From: Blautia sp. XA-2221 | Lineage (GTDB): Bacteria; Bacillota; Clostridia; Lachnospirales; Lachnospiraceae | Length of the DNA: 64,000 nucleotides | Direction of reading: 5' to 3' | NCBI RefSeq assembly: GCF_028767025.1 | Contig: NZ_JAJQXX010000004.1 | Coordinates: 62,001-126,000 of the forward strand | Shown here: piece by piece, positions 61,582 to 64,000 of the stretch | Layout of the letters: every line of letters starts with the position of its first letter | Numbering within the stretch: position 1 is the stretch's first letter | Made by a program: the position numbers and the translations under genes | Notes under the pieces: generated by a model | Seen by the model: only the letters and a program-made list of their open reading frames with translations | Told to the model about the DNA's origin: nothing | The model's database searches: none

Positions 61582-62283
61582 TTATTTACGATCGGATGCC
61601 TTTTCCCTGATTTCCGTCTCCTCCCGGATAGAGCATACAATGGCCTCTCTCTGATTTTCTATATGGCGGAAAGAGATCTCCTGGGCTTTTTTTACATCTC
61701 TTGCCCGTATCGCCTCATAAAGCTCCTTGTGTTCCTTAACCAGAAGATTCCTTGTCTCTTCATCCTTCAGATACTCTACACGATATCTGTAAATCTGCTC
61801 CCGGAGATTGTTCAGCACCTGGTTCAGACGGCGGTTGTCTGAAGACTGGTAGATCACCTCATGAAAGGCCACGTCTGCCTCTGCAAGCTTTACCAGATTT
61901 CCCTCAGCCATTGTTTTTTCAAACTCCTCCGCGGCATCCCACAGCTGGGCTAACTGCTCTTCCGTCATACGGGCGCAGGCTTTTTCTATGGAAAGATTTT
62001 CAAGGGCAATGCGAACCTCCAGAACATCATTGAGATCCTTTTCTGTAATATTTGCAACCTGAGCGCCTCTTCTGGGGATCATCACCACAAGGCCTTCCAG
62101 TTCCAGCTTCCGCATGGCTTCACGGACCGGAGTTCTGCTGACTCCCAGACGGTCTGCCAGAGCGATCTCCATCAGTCTTTCTCCCGGCTTCAGCTCTCCC
62201 TTGAGAATTGCCTTGCGCAAAGTATTAAATACAACGTCTCTCAACGGCAGATACTCATTCATATCAACAGAAAAATCATTCAT
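61582..62283 (-). CDS. GntR-family (FadR-type) transcriptional regulator
   Basis: 233 residues. Winged helix at about 12-80 with GELKPGERLMEIALADRLGVSRTPVREAMRKLELEGLVVMIPRRGAQV (in blocks). FCD domain from about 90, with the ligand-site residues ARIALE, ADVAFHEVIYQSS and HKELYEAIRARD, and a closing HIENQREAI. It lies after ispE (53-base gap) and ends at a strong terminator. Target genes are not evident. Confidence 0.92.
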   Translation of the reverse strand: MNDFSVDMNEYLPLRDVVFNTLRKAILKGELKPGERLMEIALADRLGVSRTPVREAMRKLELEGLVVMIPRRGAQVANITEKDLNDVLEVRIALENLSIEKACARMTEEQLAQLWDAAEEFEKTMAEGNLVKLAEADVAFHEVIYQSSDNRRLNQVLNNLREQIYRYRVEYLKDEETRNLLVKEHKELYEAIRARDVKKAQEISFRHIENQREAIVCSIREETEIREKASDRK

Positions 62284-62336
62284 CCTTTGTATTTCCTCCT
62301 TATCACTGATGTCTCCGGAATATCTGAATTGCGCGC

Positions 62337-63200
62337 TTACTCAGAACGGTTATAGATCCGTGAAGCAAAAACTGTTTTTGCCAGACCGCTCTTTTTCAGA
62401 GCCTCTGATGCGGCAAACATTTTTTCTCTGTCCTCAAAAATACCAAATACAGTAGGGCCGCTTCCGCTCATCATTGCCTTCAGCGCTCCTCTTTCTTCCA
62501 TAAATTTCTCAATCTCGCTGATCACCGGATATTTTTCCATAATTCCCGGCTCAAATACATTCTCCATTTTTTCTGTTATGGAGCGCAGATCCTGGTTTCG
62601 GATAGCCGCGATCATTCCGTCAATATCCGGCCGTCTCTGAATGGCGTCCAGCCTCAGATTTTCATATGCTGTTTTTGTGGAAACATTGATGCCCGGTTTT
62701 CCGATCAGCACATAGCACTCCGGCATTGGCGGCAGAGGCGTTAATTTTTCACCGATCCCCTCTGCCAGGGCAGTGCCTCTCATCACACAGTAAGGTACGT
62801 CTGCCCCTACCTGAACAGCCCTTTTCATAAGCTCCTCCTGGCTGAGACCCAGACGGAACAGACGGTTCACTCCCACAAAGGCTGCGGCTGCATCCGAACT
62901 TCCTCCTGCCATTCCTGCTGCTACGGGAATGGATTTGGTAAGCTTCATGGAAATCCCCTCTTCCACATGAAATTCATCCATAAGAATCTTTGCAGCCTTA
63001 TAGACAAGATTTCTCTCGTCTGACGGAACATAGGGCAGGTTGGAGCGCAGGGAAATTCCCGGTGCCTGTTTTTTCCTGATCTCCAGAGTATCATACATAC
63101 GCACAGTCTGCATGATCATGCGCACCTCATGATATCCGTCCTCCCTTTTGCGGATCACATCAAGTCCAAGATTGATTTTTGCCATTGCCCTAAGACGCAT
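62337..63200 (-). CDS. ispE: 4-diphosphocytidyl-2-C-methyl-D-erythritol kinase
   Basis: 287 residues. GHMP kinase of the MEP isoprenoid pathway: MAKINLGLDVIRKREDGYHEVRM at the start with the catalytic Lys/His/Asp set, the ATP loop IPVAAGMAGGSSDAAAAF and the C-terminal MSGSGPTVFGIF. It phosphorylates CDP-methylerythritol. GAGGAAT stands in front of the ATG. It is followed by gntR and preceded by the SPOCS-LysM gene, on the same strand. Confidence 0.95.
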   Translation of the reverse strand: MRLRAMAKINLGLDVIRKREDGYHEVRMIMQTVRMYDTLEIRKKQAPGISLRSNLPYVPSDERNLVYKAAKILMDEFHVEEGISMKLTKSIPVAAGMAGGSSDAAAAFVGVNRLFRLGLSQEELMKRAVQVGADVPYCVMRGTALAEGIGEKLTPLPPMPECYVLIGKPGINVSTKTAYENLRLDAIQRRPDIDGMIAAIRNQDLRSITEKMENVFEPGIMEKYPVISEIEKFMEERGALKAMMSGSGPTVFGIFEDREKMFAASEALKKSGLAKTVFASRIYNRSE

Positions 63201-63347
63201 AAGCCATTCCTCTGTCCTTTCGTACTTTATCTTTTATACTTTTTATTATGCACTGCCGTAAAATCTGTGGACAGTAGCGTTTTTTTCTGTACTTTGTATA
63301 CAATTCTTTGCAAATATTTTATATGATTTTTACAGGAATTTCAATAG

Positions 63348-64000
63348 TCATTGTTCCACTTTTTTTATAAGGAGCAGAGGCTGCCCCACAGAGATCTCTC
63401 CGTCCTTCAGTTCATTGACTGTACTGATCTCCTCCACTGTAGTATAAAATTTCTTTGCGATATCCCAGAGAGAGTCTTCCGGTTTTACCACATAAACAGT
63501 AATTCCCGGCATTGCCCGCACCTTTTCCTCATCCAGAGGCTGCTCCTCCACCTTATCTATGACCATTGTTTCCTGGCAGCTCATAACAAGAAGATTCAGG
63601 CTCACAGTTGCCCTGATCTCTATTTCATCACTGTCCACCATGGAAGTGGCAAGCTGTTCCAGATCTGCATGAAGATAATACACACTCTGCTCTGTGATTC
63701 CGCCTGCTTCCACCGTCTGAGTAAAGGGAATCATGGTCTCCATGGAATAAAACGGCATATCGTCATTTCCCACAATATAAAGGATTTTAAGCTGAACAAT
63801 ACCGTCTACCTGCACGCCGCCCTCTACAATCCTTGTTTTATCCACCTTCACCTGTCCCTGGCTGTGACAGATCTGAAGGATCTTCCCTCTGGTTTCCTTC
63901 ATTTCGATCCTGTCAGACAGCCTGCACTTGGAAAAATTCCGGATCAGCAGACTTTCCAGAGCCTCTGTTTTTCCTTTTGGAATACACTGGCGCAAAGGCG
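63348..64000 (-). CDS. SPOCS-LysM spore protein, partial (N-terminus beyond window)
   Basis: At least 217 residues; the frame is open to the window end, so the N-terminus is missing. It contains a SPOCS/DUF3794 domain (VDKTRIVEGGVQVDGIVQLKILYIVGND, IPFTQTVEAGGI, IEIRATVSLNLLVMSCQ) and a C-terminal LysM domain (YVVKPEDSLWDIAKKFYTTVEEISTVNELKDGEISVGQPLLLIKK). SPOCS proteins occur in the coat or cortex envelope of Clostridia spores; LysM binds peptidoglycan. The full protein normally has several SPOCS copies. Upstream neighbours are unknown. Confidence 0.8.
   Translation of the reverse strand, partial: PLRQCIPKGKTEALESLLIRNFSKCRLSDRIEMKETRGKILQICHSQGQVKVDKTRIVEGGVQVDGIVQLKILYIVGNDDMPFYSMETMIPFTQTVEAGGITEQSVYYLHADLEQLATSMVDSDEIEIRATVSLNLLVMSCQETMVIDKVEEQPLDEEKVRAMPGITVYVVKPEDSLWDIAKKFYTTVEEISTVNELKDGEISVGQPLLLIKKVEQ

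Noticed and set aside
61428-61640. 70-codon minus-strand frame across gntR end and gerAA start
   Set aside because: It spans a strong terminator hairpin and has no motif or ribosome site.

Overview
The window reads as a chromosomal segment of a low-to-mid G+C, spore-forming, Gram-positive anaerobe, most likely a Lachnospiraceae (Clostridium cluster XIVa) gut bacterium. The reasons are the paired glgC/glgD, a single type II fatty-acid operon using FabK with a fused AccD-AccA, LytS/YesN-type sugar sensors, DUF4317 and DUF6483 proteins, GerA-type germination genes, a SPOCS-LysM protein, and strong AGGAGG ribosome sites with sigma-A promoters. No rRNA, tRNA, phage, IS element or CRISPR array was seen. 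Family names are recognised by eye from protein motifs; no database search was run.

Layout. 1-2751 (minus): start of an exopolysaccharide locus (sugar-1-phosphate transferase, LicD protein, family 2 glycosyltransferase cut by the window edge). 3122-5378 (plus): glgC-glgD. 5422-8792 (minus): a small operon made of a possible leader peptide, a CPBP-type membrane protease, a decayed C39-type peptidase and an OmpR-type two-component system. 9075-18766 (minus): ten-gene fatty-acid synthesis operon fabH-acpP-fabK-fabD-fabG-fabF-accB-fabZ-accC-accDA, with a consensus promoter, a FabT-like operator and a terminator. 18985-21336 (minus): FeoA-FeoB fusion under an 11-4-11 dyad. 21669-23336 (plus): GH13 alpha-glucosidase. 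23458-24399 (minus): Dus enzyme. 24524-24850: a compact type I toxin-antitoxin pair. 24916-26017: DUF6483 protein and a heat-shock Hsp20 gene. 26074-31557 (minus): sugar-sensing YesN-LytS pair with two binding proteins. 31812-34479 (plus): PLP sulfur-amino-acid enzyme and NhaC-type antiporter, beside a GntR regulator and a third binding protein. 36956-38098 (plus): DUF4317 protein.

38161-45991 (minus): PrsA-like foldase, mfd, pth and a metal-trafficking cluster of two CobW-type GTPases, one with a long His/Asp/Cys repeat, and a small conserved protein. 46189-49456 (minus): glycogen branching enzyme and a second GH13 enzyme. 49733-55619 (minus): three polysaccharide-deacetylase-type proteins and an exported trigger-factor-like foldase. 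56093-57870: membrane-anchored hypothetical, DUF1934 protein and glutamate racemase. 57946-64000 (minus): germination genes (gerAA, a gerAB-gerAC fusion, a 71-residue membrane protein), a GntR regulator, ispE and a SPOCS-LysM spore protein cut by the window end.

The window is mainly core metabolism plus envelope, spore and sensing functions. The least ordinary parts are the type I toxin-antitoxin locus, the peptidase remnant with its OmpR-type repeats, the 38-bp minisatellite at the end of fabD, the His-repeat CobW cluster and the GerAB-GerAC fusion. Many start codons were moved to internal ATG/GTG codons because a good ribosome site lies in front of them; this is stated per gene.
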